Shown: piece after piece, positions 1 through 8,270 of the stretch | Position numbering within the stretch: position 1 is the first letter of the stretch | Layout of the letters: each line of letters starts with the position of its first letter | NCBI GenBank assembly: GCA_947591155.1 | Contig: CANQDA010000004.1 | Span: 1-64,000 of the forward strand | Direction of reading: 5' to 3' | DNA: 64,000 bases | From: an uncultured Lachnospiraceae bacterium | GTDB lineage: Bacteria; Bacillota; Clostridia; Lachnospirales; Lachnospiraceae | Notes under the pieces: generated by a model | Told to the model about the DNA's origin: nothing | The model's input: the letters and a program-made list of their open reading frames with translations, nothing else | Database searches by the model: none | Translations under genes and position numbers: made by a program

Positions 1-350
1 TTTCCATTTTTTGAAATAAAAAGGGAGCCATTGCTCCATAGATGAATTACTCATCTATTTTGCAACAGCCCCTTTCTGTTGGATAGAGTTGTCTGAACAC
101 TGAAGACTGCAATTGGAGACACCCTCGTTAAGTGTTTGAATAAATCCTTTAAAATGGGGATCTCGTTGTGGATTAGATAGGTGTGTACCCTGAAAATATA
201 TGATTAGCTTCAGCCTTGAAGTGAGCAATTTTTAATCAAAAGTTTATGACCGATTTTGACGGATTTGTGATATAATATTTATTTGGGGTATTGTACTCTG
301 AATAGGAGTAGATTCCACATTATTTTACAAAGCGGAGGCGTGGGTTACTT
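1..350. other. AT-rich upstream region of the accessory island
   Basis: No gene is visible here. The stretch is clearly more AT-rich than the housekeeping DNA from about 2.4 kb onward. It contains short complementary segments (AAAGGG near 20 and CCCCTTT near 70) and ends in the promoter and ribosome-binding site of the DUF262-HNH gene. It may be the edge of a larger accessory region that begins before the window. Confidence 0.5.
268..276 (+). promoter_or_regulatory. Extended -10 promoter for the DUF262-HNH gene
   Basis: The sequence TGATATAAT is a perfect extended -10 (TGn plus TATAAT) 75 bp upstream of the start codon. No good -35 is visible at 17 bp, which fits an extended -10 promoter. 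Confidence 0.45.
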
Positions 351-1613
351 ATGGAGGATAAGACAGTTTATACTACCCAGAAAGACTTTCCTTTATCTAC
401 AATAAGGGAAATGTTTGATGATGGGGATATTGTAACCGATCCTGATTATCAGAGGGATTTTGTATATACACAGAAACAGTCATCAAAATTGATAGAGTCA
501 ATGCTTATAGGGATTCCTATTCCTACAGTATATTTGTGTCAGGAAAATGATGAGACTTGGAGTGTAATTGACGGACAGCAAAGAATCACTTCTTTTGTTT
601 TTTATCTTGAGAACAAGTTCCCACTTACTGGATTAAGCGAGTTGAAGGAACTGAATGGTCTGTACTTTAAGGATATGGACAAGGCTTTACAGAAGAAACT
701 GAAATCTTCCTCCTTGAATGCTATATGTATCCTTAAGGAATCACAGGAACTCAAGTACGAGATATTTGCCCGCCTGAATCAAGGGGCTGTCTCGTTAAAA
801 CCACAGGAACTTCGTAACTGCATTTATCGTGGTAGTTATAACAGAATGCTTGAGGATTTGGCAGGGAACAAGTATCTTCCTATACTTTTTCATGACGAAA
901 ACAAGAGAAAACAGTATCAGGAGAGAATTCTTCGTTTCTTCGCTCTTCGGAATTTTACAGATTATAAGTCTTCTATCATGAAGACAATGAATGATTATAT
1001 GTTTAATCATCAGAATGCAGATGATTCAGAGATTGCCGATTGTAAAGCTTTATTCAATAAAACGATTGATATCATTAAGCAGATACTTGGTGATACTGCC
1101 TTTTTTGCCGTTAATCGTGAGAACGGAAAGGTAATAGGAAAGTTTAGTGGCTCCGTGTATGATTCCATCATTATACCGTTTTCCTTCTTTAATAATCATG
1201 ACCTTATGGCTCATGCAGATGCAATCAGAAAATCAATCGAGGATTTGAAATTAAATAATGACCAGTATCGAGAGGATACATATGTAGCAACAGGTTCCAG
1301 AAAGAGGGTGCTTGGCAGAATCATCACTGTTTACAACCTTCTGACAAAGATAACAGGGAGTTATGGAAGTGATGATAGCAGCAGAGCTTTTTCGGATAGC
1401 GTGAAGAAGGAACTGTTCCACCCGGGTTATATTTGCTCGTGGTGCAAAAATGAAATTCTCGATATAGATGATGCAGAGGTTGACCATATTGTTCCGTTCT
1501 CGCAGGGTGGCAAGACCGACATATCAAATGCTCAATTACTCCACAGGCATTGCAACAGGGAGAAGAGCGATGCAATGGATGATGAAGACTACGAGAACGA
1601 AGAAGATGAATAG
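351..1613 (+). CDS. DUF262 domain protein with C-terminal HNH nuclease
   Basis: 420-residue protein. The N-terminal half is a DUF262 (ParB/Srx-like) domain with the diagnostic DGQQR motif at residues 74-78. DUF262 is the nucleotide-dependent sensor half of GmrSD-type modification-dependent restriction enzymes. The C-terminus (about 360-410) is an HNH nuclease: CxxC zinc knuckle at 362-365, DH at 378-379, and a second HC pair near 400. GmrSD proteins usually carry DUF1524 here, so this is a variant architecture. It is followed after 12 bp by a small membrane-anchored protein, probably in one operon. The AT-rich composition suggests horizontal transfer. A role in phage defence is inferred from the family. 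The domain calls are firm; the substrate is unknown. Confidence 0.85.
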   Translation: MEDKTVYTTQKDFPLSTIREMFDDGDIVTDPDYQRDFVYTQKQSSKLIESMLIGIPIPTVYLCQENDETWSVIDGQQRITSFVFYLENKFPLTGLSELKELNGLYFKDMDKALQKKLKSSSLNAICILKESQELKYEIFARLNQGAVSLKPQELRNCIYRGSYNRMLEDLAGNKYLPILFHDENKRKQYQERILRFFALRNFTDYKSSIMKTMNDYMFNHQNADDSEIADCKALFNKTIDIIKQILGDTAFFAVNRENGKVIGKFSGSVYDSIIIPFSFFNNHDLMAHADAIRKSIEDLKLNNDQYREDTYVATGSRKRVLGRIITVYNLLTKITGSYGSDDSSRAFSDSVKKELFHPGYICSWCKNEILDIDDAEVDHIVPFSQGGKTDISNAQLLHRHCNREKSDAMDDEDYENEEDE

Positions 1614-1625
1614 GGAGGCGTTGTT

Positions 1626-2138
1626 ATGGCTAAATTATTGTCAGAAGAAAAGGTTTTAAAAAAATTAGGAATAGAAGATTTTAGACATCTTACCAAGGCA
1701 AAGGTTATAAATCTCGCATCCATGCTTGATAAAATGGATCCTGAGGTTGCAAAGAAAGCACTTGAACAGTTCCCAGAGTTTGCGAAGACCTCAAAGGAGA
1801 TGCTTGTTGATTACAAGGAAACCTTGAATAAAGGGATAGAATCAAATGATAAGAGTGTACAATCGGTATATGATACTTATAGCGCCATCATAGATTCATT
1901 GCAGAAAGAACTTGAAAAGGATGATTTATCATTTGAAGAAAAAAAGTATATCATCGAACAGATGAAAGATGTGGCAGATAAGGTTGATAAGAAAGACTCG
2001 GAAAACAAAAAATGGATTGCCGGAATGGCTGCGATGGCAGGAATGGTTGTTGTTGGAGTTGTTGCAAGCTTAGCATCGGCATTAGGCGGAAATACTCACG
2101 TGGAATCGATTGATTCAGGTGATGACAATATAGTATAG
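1626..2138 (+). CDS. Small tail-anchored protein of unknown function, partner of DUF262-HNH
   Basis: 170 residues, no family recognised. Residues 1-128 are charged and look helical. Residues 131-153 form one hydrophobic segment rich in Gly, Ala, Met and Val, followed by a short acidic tail, so it is probably tail-anchored in the membrane. It starts at ATG 12 bp after the nuclease gene with GGAGG just upstream, indicating co-transcription. The pairing suggests an effector or regulator of the DUF262-HNH nuclease, but that is inference from gene order alone. Confidence 0.6.
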   Translation: MAKLLSEEKVLKKLGIEDFRHLTKAKVINLASMLDKMDPEVAKKALEQFPEFAKTSKEMLVDYKETLNKGIESNDKSVQSVYDTYSAIIDSLQKELEKDDLSFEEKKYIIEQMKDVADKVDKKDSENKKWIAGMAAMAGMVVVGVVASLASALGGNTHVESIDSGDDNIV

Positions 2139-2207
2139 AACACCCCTTAGTTAAAAGGTGAACACCTCTATGGGAAAAGTGAACACCCCAACCATAAAAG
2201 GGTGTTC
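2138..2207. repeat. Cluster of GAACACC direct and inverted repeats
   Basis: GAACACC occurs at 2138, 2160 and 2181, and its inverse GGGTGTTC at 2200-2207. The last two can pair as GAACACCC/GGGTGTTC around an 11-nt loop. No T-run follows, so it is not a classic terminator. It lies directly after the accessory gene pair and could be a mobile-element end or a protein-binding cluster. Confidence 0.5.
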
Positions 2208-2407
2208 AAATGAACCCCCCCTGTCGGCAGTAGTTTCACATCGTACTACTGACTACGATTTGACTACTACAGACGGAAGTAAAATGCTAAATCTTGCCGT
2301 GATTTGCCGATTATGTACTTTTGGAGTGAAAAATATGAATGCCTGGAAAACCTCGTAAAACCTTGCAAACTTGGGCATATCTTGGCAATTTAGGAGGAAG
2401 AAAAATA

Positions 2408-2878
2408 GTGATTAGAGTTCTTTTCGTATGCCACGGCAACATCTGTCGTTCGCCGATGGCGGAATTCATTATGAAAGATCTGGTGTGGCAGCAGGGCATG
2501 GAGGATCGGTTTTACATCGCGTCCGCGGCGACGAGCCTGGAGGAGATCGGGAATCCGGTATACCCGCCTGCCAGACGGAAGCTGGCGGAACACGGTTTAT
2601 CCTGTACGGGGAAGACGGCCCGCAGGATGGAACGCAGGGACTATCAGGAATACGATTATCTGATCGGGATGGAGCAGTTCAACCTCCGCAATATGATGCG
2701 AATTCTCGGGGACGATCCGGAGAAGAAGGTGAGCCGGCTGCTCGACTTCGCAGACAGGCCGCGGGACATTGATGATCCCTGGTACACGGGGGATTTCGAG
2801 ACGGCGTATCGGGAGATTCTCGAGGGCTGTGAGGCACTTTTGAAACATATCATGCGAAATCACAAAGGCAGTCCATGA
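2408..2878 (+). CDS. Low-molecular-weight protein tyrosine phosphatase
   Basis: 156 residues starting at GTG 2408, which lies 8 bp after AGGAGGAA; the open frame extends upstream but lacks a better site. The catalytic P-loop C-X5-R-S is at residues 8-15 (CHGNICRS) at the usual N-terminal position, and the general-acid loop DDPW is near residue 122. Length matches the family. It would dephosphorylate phosphotyrosine or phosphoarginine proteins in the cytoplasm; the substrate cannot be told from sequence. GC content rises sharply at this gene, marking the return to chromosomal backbone. Confidence 0.9.
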   Translation: MIRVLFVCHGNICRSPMAEFIMKDLVWQQGMEDRFYIASAATSLEEIGNPVYPPARRKLAEHGLSCTGKTARRMERRDYQEYDYLIGMEQFNLRNMMRILGDDPEKKVSRLLDFADRPRDIDDPWYTGDFETAYREILEGCEALLKHIMRNHKGSP

Positions 2879-3096
2879 ACTTAAGCAAACAGCCAGCCGG
2901 TTAGAAGCTAACATCCGTGTCAGGGGAACAGACTTTTGATGAAGCATCCACTTTGGGATCAACAGGAGGTCGTAGAACTGATACCTGATTGACACTATGG
3001 AACAATTATACCATGGGCTTTACTAAGCCGATTGAGCAAAGTTATCAAGGTACATGTTTATGTATCTGGAAAATATTATACGAGGAGGTCAAAACC

Positions 3097-3582
3097 ATGT
3101 CAGATAAACGCAGGGATTACATTTCGTGGGATGAATATTTTATGAGCGTCGCGAAGCTCGCCGGGATGCGGTCGAAGGATCCGAATTCGCAGGTGGGTGC
3201 GTGTATCGTGAGCAGCGACAACAAGATCCTGTCGATGGGTTATAACGGATTCCCGTCGGGTTGTTCGGACGACGAGTTTCCGTGGGCGCGTGAGGGCGAC
3301 GAGCTGAACTGCAAGTACCCGTACGTGGTGCACAGCGAACTGAACGCGATCCTGAATTATTGCGGCGGTAGTCTGGAGGGCGCGAAGCTCTATGTGTCTC
3401 TGTTCCCGTGCAACGAGTGCGCAAAGGCGATCATTCAGGCTGGGATTAAGACGATCGTGTACGACGACGACAAGTATCACGACGGACCGGCGGCAACTGC
3501 GTCAAGGCGTATGCTGGACGCGGCGGGGGTACGTTATTATCGCTATCAGCATACAGGGAGGAAGATCGAACTTTCAGTTTAA
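3097..3582 (+). CDS. dCMP deaminase (ComEB-like)
   Basis: 161 residues. Zinc cytidine/deoxycytidylate deaminase fold with the H-S-E motif at 79-81 (zinc ligand and catalytic Glu) and the PCxxC motif at 104-108 supplying the other two ligands. It converts dCMP to dUMP for thymidylate synthesis. The start at ATG 3097 follows CGAGGAGGTC at normal spacing; an in-frame extension back to 2989 has no Shine-Dalgarno. A divergent copy of the terminal-inverted-repeat element begins 6 bp after the stop codon. Confidence 0.92.
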   Translation: MSDKRRDYISWDEYFMSVAKLAGMRSKDPNSQVGACIVSSDNKILSMGYNGFPSGCSDDEFPWAREGDELNCKYPYVVHSELNAILNYCGGSLEGAKLYVSLFPCNECAKAIIQAGIKTIVYDDDKYHDGPAATASRRMLDAAGVRYYRYQHTGRKIELSV

Positions 3583-3588
3583 TTCATA

Positions 3589-3864
3589 GTTTAGTTCACT
3601 ATGGCTGTCCGAACGCCCTCACAGGAATTGGTCAATACCACGGCGAAACCCGCTTCCGCTCGTTACGGTCACGCAACGATACTAAGCTCATGCTACGCAT
3701 TCGCTAAGTGCCGGCGGACCTTTACGGTTTGCCTTAGGTATTGCCAATTCACTGTACGGACTGTGCAGTTTCCGCCTGAGAAGCTCCACCCGGCAGAGGA
3801 CTGGGATTATCACAGCCGACGCCGTCGCGATACATTTGGCGGGCATCTGGCTTGTGAATTAAAC
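3589..3864 (-). repeat. Divergent 276-bp copy (C) of terminal-inverted-repeat element
   Basis: Bounded by GTTTAGTTCAC (3589-3599) and GTGAATTAAAC (3854-3864). Relative to the 344-bp copies near 59.7 and 63.6 kb it lies in the opposite orientation. The first ~120 bp keep clear similarity, including a short frame starting MAVRTPSQ that matches MAIRTPSQ read from the reverse strand of the other copies. The middle is diverged and about 70 bp shorter. It ends roughly 100 bp before aspS and just before that gene's likely promoter. Confidence 0.8.
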
Positions 3865-3876
3865 AGGAATTCAATG

Positions 3877-3905
3877 TAGACATCCGAACCGAAATTTGGT
3901 AAAAT
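3877..3905 (+). promoter_or_regulatory. Likely sigma-A promoter of aspS
   Basis: TAGACA at 3877-3882 and TAAAAT at 3900-3905 with a 17-bp spacer, 63 bp before the aspS start and just outside the end of the repeat element. Confidence 0.5.
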
Positions 3906-3967
3906 AACCCGGGATTCCGGGAAAGACTGCGCGGGATCAAAATAACGGAAAAGGGAGTCATGTGAAA

Positions 3968-5752
3968 ATGTCTCAATACAGAACACATACTTGTGGAGAA
4001 CTCAGGAAGGAGAACGCCGGACAGATGGTGACGATCGCCGGTTGGATGGAGAATGTGAGAGAGGTCGGGGGTAGTCTTGCTTTCGTCGTTCTTCGCGATT
4101 TTTACGGAATCACGCAGGTCGTCGTCGAGACCGAGGAGATGATGGCGGCGGTCAAGGCGCTGAACAAGGAGTCGACGATCTCGGTGACCGGCGTCGTGCG
4201 GGAGAGGAGCAATGTGAACAGCAAGATCCCCACCGGCGAGATCGAAGTGGTGCCGGAGGAGATTAACGTGCTGGGGCGCTGCAGACATCAGGAGCTGCCG
4301 TTCGAGATCAACCACTCGCGGAACGCAGACGAGGCCCTGCGGTTGAAATACCGCTATCTGGATCTGAGAAATCCGGCTGTGAAGGACAACATCATCCTGC
4401 GTTGCAACGTGGTGTCCGCGCTGAGGAACGCGATGGCGGAGCAGGGTTTCCTCGAAATCACGACGCCGATCCTGACGGCTTCCTCGCCGGAGGGCGCCAG
4501 AGATTATCTGGTACCGGCCAGAAAGCACCCGGGAAAGTTTTACGCGCTTCCTCAGGCGCCGCAGCAGTTCAAGCAGATCCTGATGGCGTCCGGTATCGAC
4601 CGCTATTTCCAGATCGCCCCATGCTTCCGCGACGAGGACGCGCGCGGTGACCGTTCGCCGGGAGAGTTCTATCAGCTGGATATGGAGATGGCGTTCGCGG
4701 CGAAAGAGGATGTGTTCGCGGTGATCGAGACGGTTCTGCCGCCGGTATTTGCGAAATACGGCGCATATGATAAAACTTCTCAGACGCCGTTTGTGCGCAT
4801 CCCATACGCGCAGGCGATGGAGGAGTACGGAAGCGACAAGCCGGATCTGCGGATCGACCTGCGGGTGACGGACGTGACGGAGCTTCTGGGTGACATCGGC
4901 TTCGGCCCGTTCGACGGCAACGTGATCAAGGCCGTTCCGGTCTCCGACTGCAAGCTCACGCGAAAGGCGATCGACCAGATCTGCGCGGATATCGAGGTGC
5001 AGGCGGGCAGCAAGGTATACTGGTTCAAGACGGACGAGAATGGTGCGATCGCAGGCGGCATCGCGAAGTTCATCAATGCGGATGAGGGTAAAGTCTCTGT
5101 GGTGAAGGACAAGCTCGCTTTGAAGCCAAACACGCTGGTCATTCTGTCTGCGGGCAAGCTTGGCATAGCGCAGAAAGCCGCCGGCGTGGCGGTCAGGAAG
5201 CTTGGCGAGGCCTGCGAAGGACATATGGATAAAGAACGATATGAATTCTGCTGGGTCGTGGATTTCCCGATGTATGAGATCGGGGAGGAGTCCGGAGAGC
5301 TGGAGTTCTGCCACAATCCGTTTTCAATGCCGGCCGGCGGACTGGACGTGCTTCTGAAAGCGGAGCGCGGCGAGATCGATCCGCTCGACATTCTCGCGGA
5401 TCAGTATGATCTCGTCTGCAACGGCGTTGAGCTCTCGTCCGGCGCGGTTCGTAACCATGATCCGGAAATCATGATCAAGGCGTTTGAACTCGTGGGCCTT
5501 GGTGAGGACGAGGTGAAAGCCAAATTCCCGGCCATGTACACGGCGTTTACCTACGGAGCGCCGCCGCACGCGGGCATCGCGCCGGGCGTCGACCGTATGG
5601 TGATGCTGCTCTCCGGCGAGGAGTCGATCCGCGAGGTCATCGCCTTCCCGATGAACAAGAACGCGCAGGACATCATGATGGGCGCTCCGTCGGAGGTGGA
5701 GCAGAAGCAGCTCGACGAGCTGAATATCTGCCTGAAGCCGGTCGGGAAATAA
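3968..5752 (+). CDS. aspS: Aspartyl-tRNA synthetase
   Basis: 594 residues, the usual length of bacterial AspRS, including the bacterial insertion domain. An N-terminal OB-fold anticodon-binding domain (about 1-110) precedes the class II core. Class II motif 2 is seen as FRDEDARGDR near residue 220 and motif 3 as PGVDRMVML near 540. It charges tRNA-Asp (or tRNA-Asp and tRNA-Asn if of the non-discriminating type, which cannot be decided here). ATG 3968 is preferred over the in-frame GTG at 3962 because the GGGAG site is only 4 bp from the latter. Confidence 0.97.
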   Translation: MSQYRTHTCGELRKENAGQMVTIAGWMENVREVGGSLAFVVLRDFYGITQVVVETEEMMAAVKALNKESTISVTGVVRERSNVNSKIPTGEIEVVPEEINVLGRCRHQELPFEINHSRNADEALRLKYRYLDLRNPAVKDNIILRCNVVSALRNAMAEQGFLEITTPILTASSPEGARDYLVPARKHPGKFYALPQAPQQFKQILMASGIDRYFQIAPCFRDEDARGDRSPGEFYQLDMEMAFAAKEDVFAVIETVLPPVFAKYGAYDKTSQTPFVRIPYAQAMEEYGSDKPDLRIDLRVTDVTELLGDIGFGPFDGNVIKAVPVSDCKLTRKAIDQICADIEVQAGSKVYWFKTDENGAIAGGIAKFINADEGKVSVVKDKLALKPNTLVILSAGKLGIAQKAAGVAVRKLGEACEGHMDKERYEFCWVVDFPMYEIGEESGELEFCHNPFSMPAGGLDVLLKAERGEIDPLDILADQYDLVCNGVELSSGAVRNHDPEIMIKAFELVGLGEDEVKAKFPAMYTAFTYGAPPHAGIAPGVDRMVMLLSGEESIREVIAFPMNKNAQDIMMGAPSEVEQKQLDELNICLKPVGK

Positions 5753-5761
5753 GCGATATCC

Positions 5762-5840
5762 CATTTTGCACAGATTAGCTTCGATCGGAAAACCATCAAA
5801 CTCGAAAAGCAAGCGGTATTCGGCCGTGCAAAATGATTTT
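5762..5840 (+). terminator. Long-loop inverted repeat after aspS
   Basis: CATTTTGCAC at 5762-5771 and GTGCAAAATG at 5826-5835 form a perfect 10-bp inverted repeat starting 10 bp after the aspS stop, with a 54-nt loop and a short ATTTT tail. It may be a terminator or an RNA structure; the long loop makes the terminator call uncertain. Confidence 0.4.
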
Positions 5841-5911
5841 GTCCGAAAAGCTGTCCGGGAAAGTCAGCACGGAAATTCATGCGAAGGCCGGAAAAATCAG
5901 GCAAAAAATGA

Positions 5912-5940
5912 TTGACACGCTCGGTGTGGTGTACTATAAT
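5912..5940 (+). promoter_or_regulatory. Consensus sigma-A promoter of rplM-rpsI
   Basis: TTGACA at 5912-5917 and TATAAT at 5935-5940 with a 17-bp spacer: an exact consensus promoter, as expected for a highly expressed ribosomal protein operon. Confidence 0.9.
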
Positions 5941-5947
5941 ATTTGCC

Positions 5948-6183
5948 GTGTCGCTAGTTATTTTAGGATAACTGCGCTTTTCCTTGCGTATAAATGTTCG
6001 AACCATAGCCCCGGTCGGACATTTTACCATAATAACAATATAAGGCGAAACGCTCGGAATGGTCAGCAAACATATTTCCGAGGCTTCGCCGAAAAAGGAT
6101 CTTCCGCGAGGAGGATCGCCGGGAGGACGGAATTAAACCTCTGCCAGTCCGGAGCATGTGAACGATTACAAGGAGGAAGACCA
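5948..6183 (+). other. rplM 5' leader (about 235 nt)
   Basis: Between the consensus promoter and the rplM start lies a long untranslated leader with several self-complementary segments, for example GCGAAAC/GAGGCTTCGCC around 6052-6090. Autoregulatory L13 leaders are known in Firmicutes. This leader is in the right place and of sufficient length, but I cannot verify the fold. Confidence 0.4.
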
Positions 6184-6612
6184 ATGAAAACATTTATGGC
6201 AAGTCCGGCGACGATTGAGAGAAAATGGTACGTAGTGGACGCAGCTGATATGACGCTTGGCCGCCTGGCAGCAGGCGTCGCGAGCGTTCTGAGAGGAAAG
6301 AACAAGCCGACCTTTACCCCTCATATCGATACAGGTGATTATGTGATCATCGTGAACGCAGACAAGGTCAAAGTGACCGGTAAGAAGCTGGATCAGAAGA
6401 TCTACTATCATCATTCAGAGTATGTAGGCGGTATGAAAGAGACCACACTGCGTGAGATGTTGGCGAAGAAACCGGAGAGGGTTGTTGAGCACGCTGTGAA
6501 GGGCATGCTCCCGAAGGGACCGCTCGGCAGAGAGATGTACAAAAAGCTCTTTGTATATGCCGGACCGGATCACAAGCAGCAGGCGCAGAAGCCGGAAACG
6601 CTGACATTTTAA
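6184..6612 (+). CDS. rplM: 50S ribosomal protein L13
   Basis: 142 residues, normal for L13. It carries the conserved WYVVDA, LGRLA, GDYVI and [11 protein letters not shown] segments. The start at ATG 6184 follows AAGGAGG. It is the first gene of the rplM-rpsI operon, with rpsI 16 bp downstream. Confidence 0.97.
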   Translation: MKTFMASPATIERKWYVVDAADMTLGRLAAGVASVLRGKNKPTFTPHIDTGDYVIIVNADKVKVTGKKLDQKIYYHHSEYVGGMKETTLREMLAKKPERVVEHAVKGMLPKGPLGREMYKKLFVYAGPDHKQQAQKPETLTF

Positions 6613-6628
6613 AAGGAGGTAAATGACA

Positions 6629-7021
6629 TTGGCTAACGGAAGATTTTATGGAACAGGAAGAAGAAAAAAATCAATTGCCAGAGTATATCTGATGCCGGGA
6701 ACAGGCAAGATCACGATCAATAAAAGAGACATCGACGATTATTTCGGACTGGACACGCTGAAGCTGATCGTGCGCCAGCCGCTTGCAGCGACGGAGACCA
6801 CCGATAAGTTTGACGTTCTCGTAAACGTACACGGTGGCGGGACGACCGGTCAGGCAGGTGCAATCCGCCACGGCATCGCGAGAGCGCTGCTCCAGGCGGA
6901 CAACGATTACAGACCGACGCTCAAGTCCGCAGGGTACCTCACCCGTGACCCGAGAATGAAAGAGCGTAAGAAATACGGTCTCAAGGCAGCCCGCAGAGCG
7001 CCACAGTTTTCGAAGAGATAA
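6629..7021 (+). CDS. rpsI: 30S ribosomal protein S9
   Basis: 130 residues with the S9 signatures GTGRRK near the N-terminus, [18 protein letters not shown] in the middle and the basic C-terminal tail ending FSKR, which contacts P-site tRNA. TTG 6629 is taken as the start because AAAGGAGG ends only about 4 bp from the in-frame ATG 6623 but at a good distance from the TTG. The last 11 bp of the gene are the attachment core of the integrated element that follows, so the element preserves the reading frame. Confidence 0.95.
   Translation: MANGRFYGTGRRKKSIARVYLMPGTGKITINKRDIDDYFGLDTLKLIVRQPLAATETTDKFDVLVNVHGGGTTGQAGAIRHGIARALLQADNDYRPTLKSAGYLTRDPRMKERKKYGLKAARRAPQFSKR
7011..7021 (+). other. attL: attL core of integrated element (3' end of rpsI)
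   Basis: CGAAGAGATAA, the last codons and stop of rpsI, recurs in direct orientation at 17295-17305. Sequences flanking the two copies differ, as expected for attL and attR made by a tyrosine recombinase acting at a gene 3' end. Confidence 0.75.
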
Positions 7022-7045
7022 TTCCGAACAGAATACGAATTTTAG

Positions 7046-7084
7046 AAGAACCCTTGAAAATCCAGTATTTTCAGGGGTTTTCTT
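7046..7084 (+). terminator. Terminator downstream of rpsI, inside the element
   Basis: AACCCTTGAAAAT and ATTTTCAGGGGTT form a stem followed by TTCTTT. It lies inside the element's left end, so the element appears to supply a replacement terminator for rpsI. A related sequence (TGAAAAT...CGGGGTTTT) lies just inside the right end at about 17262-17288. Confidence 0.75.
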
Positions 7085-7133
7085 TATGCCCAGATTTTTT
7101 TAAGTTGGCATAAATTGTTGAAAATTTTGAGAG

Positions 7134-7166
7134 ATAGCACACACATAGCACACACATAGCACACAA
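7134..7166 (+). repeat. Three tandem 11-bp integrase arm-type repeats (left end)
   Basis: ATAGCACACAC repeats with an exact 11-bp period at 7134, 7145 and 7156. The same ATAGCACACAAAT occurs once in direct orientation at 17244-17256 near the right end. Position close to both attachment cores is typical of arm-binding sites for tyrosine integrases. Confidence 0.65.
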
Positions 7167-7183
7167 ATCAAGAATGAAAACAG

Positions 7184-7212
7184 TTGTGTCTTGCGCAAGA
7201 CTTTTATATAAT
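7184..7212 (+). promoter_or_regulatory. Promoter with palindromic operator in its spacer
   Basis: TTGTGT (7184-7189) and TATAAT (7207-7212) with a 17-bp spacer. The 14-bp perfect palindrome GTCTTGCGCAAGAC (7188-7201) overlaps the -35 and fills most of the spacer, an ideal position for a repressor. It drives the small genes from 7238 onward. Confidence 0.65.
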
Positions 7213-7237
7213 CGTTACAAAGAAAGGGGGTGAGCAG

Positions 7238-7435
7238 ATGCGATACCGGATTGAGTACGCAGGCGGCAGGCACTGCAGCTTTGCCAGTGGACGCGCGGAT
7301 TTATTAGAACTGTTGAAGCAGTTAAAAGATGAAACCGTAACGGACATACGTGCGCTGTATAAAAGCGGTGTCTCTGATTCTGTGATGGATAAGTACAAAC
7401 AGTATGTCAGCCAGAGCATTAAAATGCCCTTGTAA
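7238..7435 (+). CDS. Small conserved element protein
   Basis: 65 residues, no known function. It begins at ATG 7238 after AAAGGGGGTG; a frame extension upstream has no ribosome-binding site and would overlap the promoter. It is a mixed-charge soluble protein with the central stretch LKDETVTDIRALYKSG. First gene of the small-gene set behind the palindrome-controlled promoter. Similar short proteins are common in Lachnospiraceae mobile elements, from memory of the family style only. Confidence 0.65.
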   Translation: MRYRIEYAGGRHCSFASGRADLLELLKQLKDETVTDIRALYKSGVSDSVMDKYKQYVSQSIKMPL

Positions 7436-7541
7436 AGCCGCGGAGCGAAACAAGGGCAGTGTAACCAGTCAACTATCACGAACCCCGGTTACAGCTATAT
7501 TATAACCTGTCTCCGGGAATTTGGAAAGGGGCATCTTTTAC

Positions 7542-7778
7542 ATGAGAGTAAAGAATACAATGCAGCTTGTGAGAGTTGCAAACAATTATATTAATATTTA
7601 CTACGACATAGAGGCGGAACACGTTATCGACATTAAAAACGCGAACACTGATCCATGTGCGATGATTATTGACGGCTTCAAGTTTGGCTATATGCAGGGC
7701 TTGAAGGCCGCCAGAGCAGAACAGAACGCGGCGAAGAAAATTCCTTCTGTCCGTGAGTATCAGAGCCTTGAAAGATGA
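7542..7778 (+). CDS. Small hypothetical element protein
   Basis: 78 residues, not recognised. A soluble protein with an N-terminal part rich in Asn and Ile (NNYINIYYDIEAEH) and a basic, helical C-terminus. Start at ATG 7542 behind GGAAAGGGG. It lies about 100 bp after the preceding gene and 18 bp before the next, in the same direction. Confidence 0.6.
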   Translation: MRVKNTMQLVRVANNYINIYYDIEAEHVIDIKNANTDPCAMIIDGFKFGYMQGLKAARAEQNAAKKIPSVREYQSLER

Positions 7779-7796
7779 TTGAAAGGAGGCGAGTTC

Positions 7797-7973
7797 ATGA
7801 AAGACATTTTAAATATCATAGGAAAAATCAAGTGTCCGAATGATGAGCATATTGCTGTACTTGAGGACATAAGAGACAGATACAAAAGTCCTGTGTTAAT
7901 AACGATAAGTGCGTTTAATTACGGGATAATGATAGGAAAACGCGAGGAGCGTGCAAGAAGAAAGCGAGGGTAG
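7797..7973 (+). CDS. Small hypothetical element protein
   Basis: 58 residues, start ATG 7797 after AAAGGAGGCGAG. Contains a SAFNYGIMIG segment followed by a very basic C-terminus (KREERARRKRG), which suggests nucleic-acid contact. The preceding 78-residue protein has the related segment DGFKFGYMQGLKAAR in the same relative position, so the two may be distant paralogues. Function unknown. Confidence 0.6.
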   Translation: MKDILNIIGKIKCPNDEHIAVLEDIRDRYKSPVLITISAFNYGIMIGKREERARRKRG

Positions 7974-7976
7974 AGC

Positions 7977-8159
7977 ATGAGCGAAAATAAGAATACTTGC
8001 TTAGCTGTGGAGATCGTTTGTGATCTGTTAATGGAGCTGAAGGCGCACAAAGACGCATTGACTGAACTTCAGAAAATGGCAGACAATCTCTCCAGCAGGA
8101 TCAAGGCAGAGCGCGAGAATATGGAAAGCTGCCTGAACAGATTAAGTGAGAGGCGGTGA
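7977..8159 (+). CDS. Small coiled-coil protein
   Basis: 60 residues, starting 3 bp after the previous stop. Residues 15-55 have a heptad-like pattern of Leu and charged residues, suggesting a coiled coil. No function recognised. A 17-codon frame (8165-8218, MDYEKEIYKLLENINDA) follows and may be the start of a decayed small gene. Confidence 0.6.
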   Translation: MSENKNTCLAVEIVCDLLMELKAHKDALTELQKMADNLSSRIKAERENMESCLNRLSERR

Positions 8160-8270
8160 TGTATATGGACTATGAAAAGGAAATCTATAAATTGCTTGAA
8201 AATATAAACGATGCGTGATATTGAGACAGATTTACATTTTCATCGTGAACATAACAAAAAAGGACGAATA

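Noticed and set aside
2989..3017. TTGACA at 2989 as a promoter of the dCMP deaminase gene
   Set aside because: No acceptable -10 lies 16-18 bp downstream.
3749..5314. 521-codon frame on the minus strand across aspS
   Set aside because: Rich in Arg and His, no motif, and fully covered by the certain aspS gene.
7134..7166. Three short tandem repeats as a possible CRISPR
   Set aside because: Units are 11 bp with no spacers; they fit integrase arm sites.
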